Positions 18,482-27,234 of a DNA stretch of 64,000 nt are shown piece after piece. This DNA is from Rhizobium sp. Leaf453. Lineage in GTDB: Bacteria; Pseudomonadota; Alphaproteobacteria; Rhizobiales; Rhizobiaceae. The notes beneath the pieces were generated by a model. That model saw only the letters and a list, made by a program, of their open reading frames with translations. It did no database searches and was not told where the DNA came from. Both the position numbers and the translations under genes were made by a program. The DNA is taken from contig NZ_LMRG01000029.1 in NCBI RefSeq assembly GCF_001425605.1, positions 186,001 through 250,000 of the forward strand. Direction: 5' to 3'. The first letter of the stretch is position 1, and the number at the start of each line of letters is the position of its first letter.

Positions 18482-18496
18482 CCAGGAGCACTCCCG

Positions 18497-18847
18497 ATGA
18501 AGGACGCGGTGACCGAATGCCCGATCGAGGAGGCGATGCGCATCCTCAGCGGCCGCTGGCCGACGCTGCTGCTCTACTATCTCAAGGATGGCGACAAACG
18601 CTTCAGCGATTTCCAGCGCGATCTGCCGACGGTGTCGCACCGCATGCTGACGCACGAACTGCGGAAGCTGGAAACGGCGGGCATCGTCCTGCGCACGGCG
18701 CAGCCCGGTTATCCGCTCCGGGTCGATTACAGCCTGACGAAGGCGGGGCTGAAGCTCTTGCCGCTCGTCGATGCGCTGGGGGATTGGTGGGAGGAGAATA
18801 TCGCGCCCGAATCCGGCCGTGCTGCTATCCTCCAGGCCGCCGAATAG
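18497..18847 (+). CDS. HxlR family transcriptional regulator
   Basis: This is a 116-residue winged-helix regulator of the HxlR type. The conserved N-terminal Cys8 (TECPIEEAMRILSGRW) and the winged helix with SHRMLTHELRKLE as recognition helix are clear. Several HxlR proteins sense electrophiles or thiol oxidation through such a cysteine. GGAG lies 8 bp before the ATG. Divergence from a GST gene suggests it controls that gene in response to reactive compounds. Confidence 0.88.
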   Translation: MKDAVTECPIEEAMRILSGRWPTLLLYYLKDGDKRFSDFQRDLPTVSHRMLTHELRKLETAGIVLRTAQPGYPLRVDYSLTKAGLKLLPLVDALGDWWEENIAPESGRAAILQAAE

Positions 18848-18856
18848 TCGGCACCC

Positions 18857-19378
18857 TCAAATCGGGCACGTCGCCGTCTGGAAATGCGCCGGCGCCTTGC
18901 CGTCCTTGAAGACGGCCGGGTTCTTGTCGTAGGCCGGCCCGACCACCAGCGCCTGTGCCGGCAGGATGTCCTGATCGAGGCTCGAGGTAACCTCCGTCTT
19001 GAGGGTCTGGATGGTCGTGCCGTCCGGTCCCTTGACCTCGATGGTCACGGCATAGGGCGTTTCCTTCTTGACGCAGGTCACGTCAGGGCTTTCCAGTACC
19101 ACCTTATCCAGCTTGGCAAACAGCTTGCGATCGAGCCGCAAAGGCTCTCCGCCAGCCGGATTCTGGAATGTAGCCACAACCGTGCTGCCCTCCGGAACGG
19201 GCTGGGTTTTGTTCAATGTGATCATGTAGGTGGCATAGGCCAGCCGATAGTTGAAGACGAACAGCTTGCCCGTCAGTTCGAGCGGGTCCGGTCCTGTCTC
19301 GCGCTGGCAGGCGGCTAGGCCGGGCAGGACGATGATCAGAGCGGCGGCCAGAAGATGCTTCCCGTGAAGGCGTGTCAT
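18857..19378 (-). CDS. Lipoprotein of unknown function
   Basis: This is a 173-residue lipoprotein precursor with lipobox L-A-A-C (LPGLAACQRE) near residue 24. The residue after Cys is Gln, favouring the outer membrane. The mature part is beta-rich (VTCVKKETPYAVTIEVKGPDG) and ends in a Cys-containing tail. I do not recognise a family. Its ATG overlaps the stop of the CGNR regulator by 4 bp (ATGA), so the two are co-translated and the regulator probably governs it. Confidence 0.78.
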   Translation of the reverse strand: MTRLHGKHLLAAALIIVLPGLAACQRETGPDPLELTGKLFVFNYRLAYATYMITLNKTQPVPEGSTVVATFQNPAGGEPLRLDRKLFAKLDKVVLESPDVTCVKKETPYAVTIEVKGPDGTTIQTLKTEVTSSLDQDILPAQALVVGPAYDKNPAVFKDGKAPAHFQTATCPI

Positions 19379-19935
19379 GCGCTCAACTCCCTTTTCTGGC
19401 GATGATAGTGCCGGCTGGCTTTCATGCGGTTGCCGCAGACGGTCATGTCGCACCAGGTGCGACTGCGGTTGCGGCTGCGGTCGAGGAAAAGCCACTGGCA
19501 ATTAGGGCAAATCTTGAGGCGTTCGGGGTCGACAGAGGTCGCGAGCGTCAGCGCCGAACGTGCCGCCGCGGCATCGAGCGCGGTCGGCATCGACTTGAGC
19601 GGATGGCGCCGGATGATCGATGACGCGGCATCCAGAAGGTCTGCGAGCCATTGGGACGAGGAATTGCCCAGCACTTCAGCGCGAAAATGGCGATCGGTCG
19701 CCTCCCGCAAATGCAGGAAGGCGGCGCGGTTTTCCGGCAGGACAGGCTCCAGCGGGCCGAACAGGACGTTTTCCGCAGAAAACCGCGTCGCGGCATCGGC
19801 AAAGCCGTCAAGCCCGGCGGGATCGGCGTAGCGATCGATCCGGCGTGCGGGATCAAACCGCAGGACCACGGAATTGGCGACGTCCAGCGCGAGCGCGCCG
19901 CCAGCAAACCGGTGTGGAGTCCAGGAGAAGGTCAT
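19375..19935 (-). CDS. CGNR/ABATE-type regulator
   Basis: This is a 186-residue protein. The N-terminal ABATE-like domain (residues 10-130) begins F-A-G-G-A-L-A-L-D-V-A-N-S-V. A C-terminal zinc-finger-like domain has C143-x2-C146, C162 and C167-G-N-R (MTVCGNRMKASRHY). Such proteins are predicted stress-responsive transcription regulators. It is co-translated with the lipoprotein gene and diverges from a livH-type permease. A perfect palindrome lies 12 bp upstream of its ATG, so autoregulation is likely. Confidence 0.88.
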   Translation of the reverse strand: MTFSWTPHRFAGGALALDVANSVVLRFDPARRIDRYADPAGLDGFADAATRFSAENVLFGPLEPVLPENRAAFLHLREATDRHFRAEVLGNSSSQWLADLLDAASSIIRRHPLKSMPTALDAAAARSALTLATSVDPERLKICPNCQWLFLDRSRNRSRTWCDMTVCGNRMKASRHYHRQKRELSA

Positions 19936-19946
19936 CGTATAATCCT

Positions 19947-19972
19947 AACTGGTAAAAGTCATTTTACCAGTT
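19947..19972. promoter_or_regulatory. Perfect palindrome, candidate CGNR operator
   Basis: Arms AACTGGTAAAA (19947-19957) and TTTTACCAGTT (19962-19972) are perfectly inverted around a GTCA spacer. The site sits between the divergent regulator (ATG at 19935) and permease (ATG at 20003) starts, 11 bp from the first and 30 bp from the second. There is no T-run outside the arms beyond the stem itself, and the location between two 5' ends argues for an operator over a terminator. Confidence 0.72.
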
Positions 19973-20002
19973 ATAGTGATTTTGTCATCAGCCGGAATTG
20001 TC

Positions 20003-20899
20003 ATGGCCTATTTTCTCCAGCAACTCGCCAGCGCCCTGCCGATCGCGGCACTCTATGCGCTGCTGGCCTTCGGCTATTCCATCGCCTTTTCGGTGACGCG
20101 GCGGGCGGACCTGACCTATGGTGCGCTCTTCGGATTTTCCGGCCAGGTCTTCCTGCTGTTTTCCGATTTTGCTTTCAATCGGCTCTGGCTGCTGCTGCCG
20201 CTCGCGCTGACTTTGGGGGCGGTCATGGCTCTGGCCTACACGTTCGGGGCCGGCCTGCTGATCGGCCGATCGGTCATGCGCCGGTTGGCGGAAAATTCCG
20301 CCAATACAGTGGTCGTTGCTTCGCTCGGCGTGGCGCTGGTCCTGATGGAACTGTCGCGACTGGCGGCGGAGACCCGCAGCCTGTGGCTGTCGCCGTTTCT
20401 CAACACGCTGATCGTCCTGTGGCCCGATCCGAACTTTCCGGTGACGTTGACGTTGATCCAGCTTGCCAACGCGCTACTGATGATCATGCTGGTGATCGGC
20501 GGGCATGTGTTTCTGGCGCGCTCGGCTTGGGGAAGGTCCTGGCGGGCGGTGTCGGACGATGCGGGCGCTGCGGCTCTGTGTGGCGTTGATGGCAGCCGCG
20601 TCTTTATCGCTGCCTATGCGCTATCGGCGCTGTTGGCCGCCATCGCCGGCATCCTTGCGACATCCTATTACGGCACGATGGATTTCGGCGCTGGCATTGT
20701 CTTCGGCGTCAAGGTTCTGTTCATCGCGGCGATCGGCGGCCAGACGGCACCCTTGTTGGCGGCACTCGGCGCTGCTGTGATGGGGTTCAGCGAAACGCTG
20801 TGGAGCGCCTACGGTCCCATGCTGTGGCGGGATTTTGCGATCTTCTCGTTCCTGGTCCTGCTGCTGGTTCTGACCCGCAAGGAGCAGTTCCAACCGTAG
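20003..20899 (+). CDS. Orphan LivH-type ABC permease
   Basis: This 298-residue membrane protein of the branched-chain amino acid permease family (LivH type) has about eight membrane segments. The N-terminus (LPIAALYALLAFGYSIAFSVTRRADLTYGALF) and the EAA-like loop region (GRSWRAVSDDAGAAALCGVD) are typical. No LivM, ATPase or binding-protein gene is near, so it must pair with subunits encoded elsewhere or act alone. The start at MAYFLQQLASA follows CCGGAA at 6 bp. It is divergent from the CGNR regulator. Confidence 0.85.
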   Translation: MAYFLQQLASALPIAALYALLAFGYSIAFSVTRRADLTYGALFGFSGQVFLLFSDFAFNRLWLLLPLALTLGAVMALAYTFGAGLLIGRSVMRRLAENSANTVVVASLGVALVLMELSRLAAETRSLWLSPFLNTLIVLWPDPNFPVTLTLIQLANALLMIMLVIGGHVFLARSAWGRSWRAVSDDAGAAALCGVDGSRVFIAAYALSALLAAIAGILATSYYGTMDFGAGIVFGVKVLFIAAIGGQTAPLLAALGAAVMGFSETLWSAYGPMLWRDFAIFSFLVLLLVLTRKEQFQP

Positions 20900-20918
20900 T
20901 ACCGAATGCCGATCGATC

Positions 20919-21389
20919 CTATTCCTTCGTCCAGCGATCCCTTGCGCTGTCGTCGGCATCCTTGGCGCTCACCCAGTCGCGCTCCGAGCCATCAGCCGCA
21001 TGTTCCTTCTTCCAGAAGGGTGCCGAGGTCTTCAGGAAATCCATGATGAAATTGGCGCCGTCGAAGGCGGCCTGCCGGTGAGGGGAGGCGGCACAGACGA
21101 GCACGATGTTTTCGCCCGAAGCGATCGTGCCGTAGCGATGGATGGCGGTGACCGCCTGTAGGCCGAACCGCTGGACGGCTTCATTACAGATCCGGGTGAT
21201 CTCCGCTTCCGCCATGCCGGGATAGTGCTCGAGTTCCAGTGCGCTCAGCGTGCCCGCCTCGTCGCGGCAGAGGCCGGAGAAGGTGACGATGGCGCCGATA
21301 TCGTGGCGACCGGCCGAGAGGGCCTGTACCTCATGCGCGAGATCGAAGTCATCGCGCTGAACGCGCACGACAACAGGCAAGCCGGACAT
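20919..21389 (-). CDS. moaE: Molybdopterin synthase large subunit
   Basis: This is the 156-residue MoaE, which with MoaD adds the dithiolene sulphurs to precursor Z to make molybdopterin. Recognisable parts are GAIVTFSGLCRDE, LELEHYPGMAEAE, HRYGTIASGENIVLV and the catalytic-loop region FLKTSAPFWKKE. It is third in pgsA-moaD-moaE, 5 bp after moaD. The product would feed the bis-MGD oxidoreductase at 30.8 kb. Confidence 0.95.
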   Translation of the reverse strand: MSGLPVVVRVQRDDFDLAHEVQALSAGRHDIGAIVTFSGLCRDEAGTLSALELEHYPGMAEAEITRICNEAVQRFGLQAVTAIHRYGTIASGENIVLVCAASPHRQAAFDGANFIMDFLKTSAPFWKKEHAADGSERDWVSAKDADDSARDRWTKE

Positions 21390-21394
21390 CGCGC

Positions 21395-21655
21395 TCAGCC
21401 CCCGGTCATGGGTGGGAATAGTGCGATCTCACGCGCACCTGCGATTGGTTCGCGATGGTCCACATGTTCCTGGTTGATCGCCACCCGGATGACATTTTCG
21501 TGCTCGAGCGCTCCCTCGTATTCCTCGCCCAGCGTCTTCAGATGGGCGAGCAGGTCGCCGGCAGTGATGACGCTCTCCGGCAGATCGAGCGTTTCCTCGC
21601 CCTTGCCGATCCGCTCACGTACCCAGGCGAAATAGACGAGGTTGACGGCGGTCAT
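21395..21655 (-). CDS. moaD: Molybdopterin synthase sulphur carrier
   Basis: This 86-residue ubiquitin-fold protein ends in the PPMTGG Gly-Gly tail that is adenylated and thiocarboxylated. It starts MTAVNLVYFAWVRERIG. The ATG overlaps the stop of pgsA by 4 bp, and moaE starts 5 bp later. The pairing with MoaE confirms the call. Confidence 0.95.
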   Translation of the reverse strand: MTAVNLVYFAWVRERIGKGEETLDLPESVITAGDLLAHLKTLGEEYEGALEHENVIRVAINQEHVDHREPIAGAREIALFPPMTGG

Positions 21656-22260
21656 TCGTCGATCACATGCTTGAGGCCGGCGCGGAAATAGTCGTAGCCG
21701 GTATACATGGTGATGAGCGCTGCGACCCAGAGCATGGCAATGCCGGCGCCTGTCACGATACCGACCGCGTCGCTTTCCGGGGGAATGTTGTCGAGTGCCG
21801 GCCCAACGAGCAGCAGGGCGATAGCAACCATCTGAATCGCCGTCTTCCACTTGGCGATCCGCGTCACCGGCACGCTGACTTTCAACGCGGCGAGATATTC
21901 CCGAAGGCCCGAAACCAGAATCTCGCGGCAAAGAATGATGATGGCGGCCCAGATCGTCCAACCTGCGATCGTGCGGTCGGCGGCCATCAGCAGCAGCACG
22001 GATGCGACCAGCAGTTTGTCGGCGATCGGGTCGAGCATCCGGCCGATATTCGACGTCTGGTTCCAGATTCGAGCGAGATAACCGTCGAGGTAGTCGGTGA
22101 TCGAGGCGGCTGCAAACAGCCAGAAGGCCGTCCAGCGGGCGAAATCGGAACTCTGCAGCTTGCCTTCGACGAAGAAGCACAGGACGATCAGCGGAACGGC
22201 CAGAATCCGTCCGTAGGTCAGGAGATTGGGTATGTTATAGGCAGCAGGCGTGGAGGACAT
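21652..22260 (-). CDS. pgsA: Phosphatidylglycerophosphate synthase
   Basis: This 202-residue CDP-alcohol phosphatidyltransferase joins glycerol 3-phosphate to CDP-diacylglycerol in the first step of phosphatidylglycerol synthesis. The family motif D-x2-D-G-x2-A-R-x8-G-x3-D-x3-D is complete between D56 and D81 (DYLDGYLAR...GRMLDPIAD). Five or so membrane segments follow. It heads the pgsA-moaD-moaE operon. Confidence 0.95.
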   Translation of the reverse strand: MSSTPAAYNIPNLLTYGRILAVPLIVLCFFVEGKLQSSDFARWTAFWLFAAASITDYLDGYLARIWNQTSNIGRMLDPIADKLLVASVLLLMAADRTIAGWTIWAAIIILCREILVSGLREYLAALKVSVPVTRIAKWKTAIQMVAIALLLVGPALDNIPPESDAVGIVTGAGIAMLWVAALITMYTGYDYFRAGLKHVIDE

Positions 22261-22490
22261 GGATTCGGGTTCTCTGCGAGTTCTTGGCTACAGATGAAGG
22301 ACTTTGTGACAGCGGCGTCAACCTGTCTTTGATCATTCTGCCCTGATTGTGGCGGAATTCATCTGAACGCACGGTGAACCGGCATGAGGGCGTTTGTCGT
22401 TAAATTGATCGGGTTCGCCGGTTGCGTGTGAAGGAACCTTTGTTATGTATGGTACGTTGACGAATAATTGCTCAAGCACAGATTTTTTGT

Positions 22491-23582
22491 ATGTCTGACG
22501 CATCAACGCTGATCGATCGCATTTATGAAGCGGCTGTCATACCCGAGCTGTGGTCGGATGTGTGCATCAGCCTGGCGGCGGAAGTGAACGCCTATTCCGC
22601 CTGCCTGCTGACGATCGGCTCGGATCAGCGGATCGACTGGATATGCTCGCCGAATATCAACGAGGCGATGATCCGTTATTCGCGTAGCGAAGTCCGTTAT
22701 CAGAATGTCCGGCCGGAACGGTCGATGATCTCATCGCCTGCGGCATTCTCGCGCGATATCGACGTTATGACGGCGCAGGAAATTATTGACGACCCCATCT
22801 ACAATGCGTTTCTTCGGCCGATGGGGCTCGGCTGGAGCATGGGAGCGGTGTTTCGGGAACCGTCCGGCCATACACTGATCTTCGATTTCATCGCCCGCGA
22901 GGCCGACGGACCGTTTTCGTCCACGCATGTCGATCGCCTCAACAGCATGAAGGGCGACCTGGCGCGCGCCGCGCTGATTTCGTCGCGCCTGACATTCCGG
23001 CAGGCGGAAAATATCACCTCGACCATGTCGATGCTCGGTCTTCCCGCGATGGTCGTCGGTGAGGACAATCGGGTGCTTGTCATGAACGACGGAATGGAGG
23101 GGCTCGCGCCGCGCATTCGAACCGGTGCGGCGAACAAGCTGTCGCTGGAAAATCCGGCGGTCAATACGCTCGTGCTCGGCGCGCTCGACGAATTGCGGGT
23201 TGCCGAGACAGCCAAGGTCCAGTCGATCCCGCTTCCGGCCGTCGAAGATCAGCCGGCGCTCATCCTGCATCTGCTGCCGGTTCGCCGCAATGCAAGGGAC
23301 ATTTTTTCAAGGGGGCTTGCCGTCGTGATCGCCACACCGGTCGGTCTGGCGGGCCCGCCGGATCTGCGCGTCCTGAGCGGGCTGTTCGACTTGACGCCCG
23401 GTGAGGCGCGTGTCGCGCGCGAGCTTTCATCCGGCGCCAATCTTGAAACGGTCGCCGTGACACTCGGATTGTCGCTCGAAACGGTGCGCACCTACCTGAA
23501 GCGCATCTTCTTCAAGACCGGCACCCGGCGGCAAGCGGAGTTGACGCATCTGCTGTCCGGGCTCGGGCGCGTGGCGGCCTGA
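22491..23582 (+). CDS. LuxR-type regulator
   Basis: This 363-residue regulator has a C-terminal LuxR helix-turn-helix (about residues 297-355: LTPGEARVARELSSGANLE, then TVAVTLGLSLETVRTYLKRIF). The N-terminal 200 residues are not an autoinducer-binding or receiver domain that I recognise; related rhizobial proteins carry a PAS-like middle region. The ATG has no ribosome site: the preceding bases are GATTTTTTGT, so the mRNA may be leaderless or a later start used. It sits on the opposite strand between pgsA and uvrC. Confidence 0.85.
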   Translation: MSDASTLIDRIYEAAVIPELWSDVCISLAAEVNAYSACLLTIGSDQRIDWICSPNINEAMIRYSRSEVRYQNVRPERSMISSPAAFSRDIDVMTAQEIIDDPIYNAFLRPMGLGWSMGAVFREPSGHTLIFDFIAREADGPFSSTHVDRLNSMKGDLARAALISSRLTFRQAENITSTMSMLGLPAMVVGEDNRVLVMNDGMEGLAPRIRTGAANKLSLENPAVNTLVLGALDELRVAETAKVQSIPLPAVEDQPALILHLLPVRRNARDIFSRGLAVVIATPVGLAGPPDLRVLSGLFDLTPGEARVARELSSGANLETVAVTLGLSLETVRTYLKRIFFKTGTRRQAELTHLLSGLGRVAA

Positions 23583-23669
23583 GAGAATTTTGCTGTCGGG
23601 CTCATAGTTCGGTGACCTGACGGATCGTGTCGACTGTCTAATCATGTTTCAGGATTTGGGATAATACGA

Positions 23670-23963
23670 ATGTCCGACGAAGCCCATCAAGCCACGATGA
23701 TAGCCGAAGAGTTGCTGCTTCTACGGAAGGCCATTCGTTTCACACAAAAGGAAATGTCTGATGCCATGGGGCTCGGCATAAATGAATATGATGCTCTGGA
23801 AAGCGGAGCATCTCGGCTAAGGAAAATTCATCAACTCGCGGCAGAGCGCGTCGCATTCGCTCGGGGGGCTGACCTGAATGACCCATCGGCCGTTCCAGGC
23901 TCTATGCTTCTCGAGGCGTATAAAGTCGCCAAGGCGTTTGACAGTAAACGGGGCGGACATTGA
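23670..23963 (+). CDS. Small XRE-type helix-turn-helix protein
   Basis: This 97-residue protein has an XRE/Cro-like helix-turn-helix in residues 18-50 (LRKAIRFTQKEMSDAMGLGINEYDALESG). It lacks a sensor domain. Its codon usage is more AT-rich than its neighbours. It follows the LuxR-type gene by 87 bp on the same strand and precedes the convergent uvrC end by about 118 bp. GGGAT 7 bp upstream supports the start. Confidence 0.75.
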   Translation: MSDEAHQATMIAEELLLLRKAIRFTQKEMSDAMGLGINEYDALESGASRLRKIHQLAAERVAFARGADLNDPSAVPGSMLLEAYKVAKAFDSKRGGH

Positions 23964-24081
23964 AACGAAACGGCGCGTGCTCTTGCAAAGCGTATTGTCT
24001 TGTCATGGGAACCATGTGAGCACTTGGCAAAGACCGATGCGGAGACTCCCGCTGGGCAACTCGTTTCGGTGTATCGCTTAT

Positions 24082-26106
24082 CTACTTTGCCCCGTCCTCA
24101 TGGAAGTGATCGTAGACCAACTTGGCCACAGCTTCCGAAATGCCCTCGACGGCGCGCAGGTCGTTGATCCCCGCGCGTGACACGGCCTTGGCGGTGCCGA
24201 AATGATGGAGCAGGGCGCGTTTGCGCGTCGGGCCGATGCCGCCGATCTCGTCCAGCGGGTTCTTGACCATTTCCTTCTTGCGCCGCGCCCGATGCGAGCC
24301 GATGGCAAACCGATGCGCTTCGTCGCGCATGCGCTGGATGAAGTAGAGCACAGGGTCGCGCGGCGGCAGGGTAAATCCGTCGCGGCTGCCGCCCGGCGGG
24401 AAAAAGCGTTCGCGGCCGGCTTCGCGGTCGACGCCCTTGGCGACGCCGATGGCGGTGACGCAATCCTCGACGTCGAGTTCCTTCAGGATTGCCCGCACCG
24501 CCGTCATCTGTCCCTGGCCGCCGTCGATCAGGATGACATCCGGCCAGGCGGGGAAGGCGCTGTCTTCTGTCGTCTCGACGGTACGGTCGGGCTTGCCCTC
24601 TTCCTTCAGCAGCCGCGAGAACCGCCGGGTCATGACTTCCTTCATCATGCCGAAGTCGTCGCCGGGCGTGATGTCGGTCGATTTGATGTTGAACTTGCGG
24701 TACTGGCTTTTGACGAAACCATCCGGGCCCGCCACCACCATGCCGCCGACGGCATTGGTTCCCATGATATGGGAGTTGTCGTAGATCTCGATCCGGCGCG
24801 GGATGCGATCGAGCTTGAAGGTTGTCGCCAGTCCCTCCAGCAGACGGGATTGGGATGCGGTCTCCGCCAGCTTGCGCCCATGCGCCTCGCGGGCATTGGC
24901 AACTGCGTGATCGACCAGATCCTTCTTCTCGCCACGCTGCGGCACAAGGATCGAGACCTTGTAGCCCGATTTCTCCGTCAGTGCCTCGCCGAGCAGATCC
25001 TGTTCCTCGACGGTTTCGCAGAGCAGGATCTGCCGGGGGCAGGGCTTGTCGTCATAGAACTGCGCGAGGAATGCGCTCAGCACCTCGGCGGACGTGAGCG
25101 TCGGGTCGGCCTTCGGGAAATAGGCGCGGTTGCCCCAGTTCTGGCCGGTGCGGAAGAAGAAGACCTGAATACAGGAAATGCCACCCTCGTGATGGATGGC
25201 GAAGACATCGGCTTCCTCCACACCCGACGGATTGATGCCCTGATGGCTCTGCACGTGCGACAGCGCCGCCAGACGGTCGCGGTAGAGCGCCGCCCGCTCA
25301 AAATCGAGATTTTCGGACGCTTCGCTCATCGCCGCCGCAATGGTCGCCTTTACGGCCTGGCTCTTGCCGGAGAGGAAGTCGTTGGCTTCGCTCACCAGTT
25401 CGGCATAGTCGGCGTCGCTGACCTCATGGGTGCAGGGCGCGGCGCAGCGCTTGATCTGATGCAGCAGACACGGACGCGTCCGGCTTTCGAAGACGCTGTC
25501 GGTGCAGGTGCGCAGCAGGAAGGCGCGCTGCAGCGAGTTGATCGTGCGCCCGACGGCGCCGGCCGAGGCGAAGGGGCCGAAATAGCTGCCCTTGCGGCTG
25601 CGGGCGCCGCGATGCTTGTAGAGCGCCGGCGCCCGGCTGTCGCCCGTCACCAGGATATAGGGAAACGACTTGTCGTCGCGCAGCAGAACGTTAAAGCGTG
25701 GCCGCAAGCGCTTGATCAGATTCGCTTCCAACAGCAGCGCCTCGATCTCGGTACGCGTGGTGACGAATTCCATATTGGCGGTTTCGCGCACCATCTTGGT
25801 CAGGCGGTTGGAGTGCAGCCGGCCTTGCGCATAGTTGCTCACGCGCTTCTTGAGGTTGCGCGCCTTGCCGACGTAGAGCACGTCGCCGGCTTCGTTGAAC
25901 ATGCGGTAGACGCCGGGGCTGTTGGGCAGGAGCTTGACGAAGGCCTGGATCAGGTCGGCGCCGCGCACGCCATCGGGAATCGCGCTTGTTTCCGCCCAAT
26001 CGACAATCGGCGCAGGTACGGCGTCCGGCGTCTCGATCAGGTCGTCGTCATCGCCGGCATTTTCATCGTAGAGAATGCCGCCATCATTGGGCACGCGCCC
26101 GCTCAT
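24082..26106 (-). CDS. uvrC: Excinuclease ABC subunit C
   Basis: This 674-residue UvrC makes the dual incisions of nucleotide excision repair. The N-terminal GIY-YIG domain ([27 protein letters not shown], about residues 58-85) comes first. A Cys-containing region ([16 protein letters not shown]), a UVR motif ([17 protein letters not shown]), the RNase H-like 5' incision domain ([20 protein letters not shown]) and a C-terminal helix-hairpin-helix pair follow. About 60 extra N-terminal residues precede GIY-YIG, as in other rhizobia. Its ATG overlaps the stop of the upstream SDR gene by 4 bp. Confidence 0.96.
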   Translation of the reverse strand: MSGRVPNDGGILYDENAGDDDDLIETPDAVPAPIVDWAETSAIPDGVRGADLIQAFVKLLPNSPGVYRMFNEAGDVLYVGKARNLKKRVSNYAQGRLHSNRLTKMVRETANMEFVTTRTEIEALLLEANLIKRLRPRFNVLLRDDKSFPYILVTGDSRAPALYKHRGARSRKGSYFGPFASAGAVGRTINSLQRAFLLRTCTDSVFESRTRPCLLHQIKRCAAPCTHEVSDADYAELVSEANDFLSGKSQAVKATIAAAMSEASENLDFERAALYRDRLAALSHVQSHQGINPSGVEEADVFAIHHEGGISCIQVFFFRTGQNWGNRAYFPKADPTLTSAEVLSAFLAQFYDDKPCPRQILLCETVEEQDLLGEALTEKSGYKVSILVPQRGEKKDLVDHAVANAREAHGRKLAETASQSRLLEGLATTFKLDRIPRRIEIYDNSHIMGTNAVGGMVVAGPDGFVKSQYRKFNIKSTDITPGDDFGMMKEVMTRRFSRLLKEEGKPDRTVETTEDSAFPAWPDVILIDGGQGQMTAVRAILKELDVEDCVTAIGVAKGVDREAGRERFFPPGGSRDGFTLPPRDPVLYFIQRMRDEAHRFAIGSHRARRKKEMVKNPLDEIGGIGPTRKRALLHHFGTAKAVSRAGINDLRAVEGISEAVAKLVYDHFHEDGAK

Positions 26107-26867
26107 TCCACGATCTCCAGAATATCCGGCGTCTCCCAGGCCAGATGCTGACCGCCGTCGAGGGCGATCATCTGGCCGGTGACGGAGGGCGTGTCGAACA
26201 GGAACCGGATCGTCCGGCCGAATTCGTCGAGCTTCGGTCCCTGTTTCAAGATCAACGCATCCACCTGTGTTTCGAAGTCTTTCCGGTTCTGCCGTTCGTT
26301 CGGCAAGGTCGGGCCGGGGCCGATACCGTTGACGCGGATCGCCGGGGCCAGCGTCTGCGCCATCGTCTTCGTTGCGGTTAACAGTGCCGACTTCGATAAC
26401 ATATAGGAATAAAATCTCGGATTGGGAGCCCAGACCCGCTGATCGATGATGTTGACGATCAGGCCGGAATGGTCGGGCGGCAGTTGCGCGGCGAAATCGC
26501 GGGCCAGCAGGGACGGGGCTTTGACATGCAGCGCAAAATGCCGGTCCCAGATCGTCTCGTCGAAATCGTCCAGGCTGTCCTTCTTGAACAGGGATGCATT
26601 GTTGACGAGCAGGCCGATCGGCCCCAGCACTGCGACAGCCTGTTGCATGACGGTGGAGACTGCGGCCGTCTGCGAGAGATCGGCAGCGACGGCGGCAGCC
26701 TTGCCGCCTTGTGAGCGAATGTCCGATGCCAGTGCTTCAGCTTCTTCGCGCGAGGTGTCTGCATGAATGGCGACGGCAAAACCATGGCCGGCCAGATCCT
26801 CGACGATCGCCCTGCCGATGCGCTTTGCGCCACCGGTCACCAGCGCTGTTTTCAGGGAGGTCCGCAA
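26103..26867 (-). CDS. SDR oxidoreductase, pteridine-reductase-like
   Basis: This 254-residue short-chain dehydrogenase has the nucleotide motif [15 protein letters not shown]. At the catalytic site the usual Ser is Asp (NIIDQRV), followed 13 residues later by Tyr in Y-M-L-S-K. This Asp/Tyr/Lys spacing, and the GGAKRIG start, match pteridine reductase PTR1/FolM-type enzymes, which reduce dihydropterins. The TTG start at 26867 is chosen because AGGAA lies 7 bp upstream; an ATG 27 codons further upstream is possible. It is co-translated with uvrC. Confidence 0.82.
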   Translation of the reverse strand: MRTSLKTALVTGGAKRIGRAIVEDLAGHGFAVAIHADTSREEAEALASDIRSQGGKAAAVAADLSQTAAVSTVMQQAVAVLGPIGLLVNNASLFKKDSLDDFDETIWDRHFALHVKAPSLLARDFAAQLPPDHSGLIVNIIDQRVWAPNPRFYSYMLSKSALLTATKTMAQTLAPAIRVNGIGPGPTLPNERQNRKDFETQVDALILKQGPKLDEFGRTIRFLFDTPSVTGQMIALDGGQHLAWETPDILEIVE

Positions 26868-27234
26868 ATGTGTTTCCTGCCGCGATTCGAAATTCGTGTG
26901 TCGGGCAAGGATATAGGAGCAGGGGCGATATTGCGAAACGGGCACCAAGCATTCGTTTCGGAAAAATTAACGGAAACGCGTTAAATTGAATTGTTTTTGA
27001 GTGTTATAGTATAAATTAAGTTAATCTGATTTTGTGGTTAATAATTACCCTGTGGCGATGAAGCAACATCGCATTTTGGCCCTGCTGCTGCCACTAAAAT
27101 TTCACATTTTGGCTCTTGTGAATCCGCATTTGGTCGCCAATTTCTCTATCAACCGGGCGGGGTTAATTGAAATTTGCCCGATGTATCAAACAGGACCGCG
27201 AGGGTCCGGGACATCGGTTCGAAAGGAGACTTTA
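26868..27234. other. Upstream region of the outer membrane protein gene
   Basis: This 367 bp AT-rich gap precedes the omp gene. It contains an inverted repeat TTAACG (26967-26972)/CGTTAA (26979-26984), repeated TTAA motifs between 26981 and 27045, and several short T-runs. No convincing open frame or structured RNA is visible. Its length and composition suggest a long regulated 5' leader. Confidence 0.5.

Noticed and set aside
19947-19972. Palindrome read as a terminator
   Set aside because: It lies between two divergent 5' ends, with no upstream gene to terminate.
24202-26151. 649-codon frame antisense to uvrC
   Set aside because: uvrC motifs occupy the other strand throughout.
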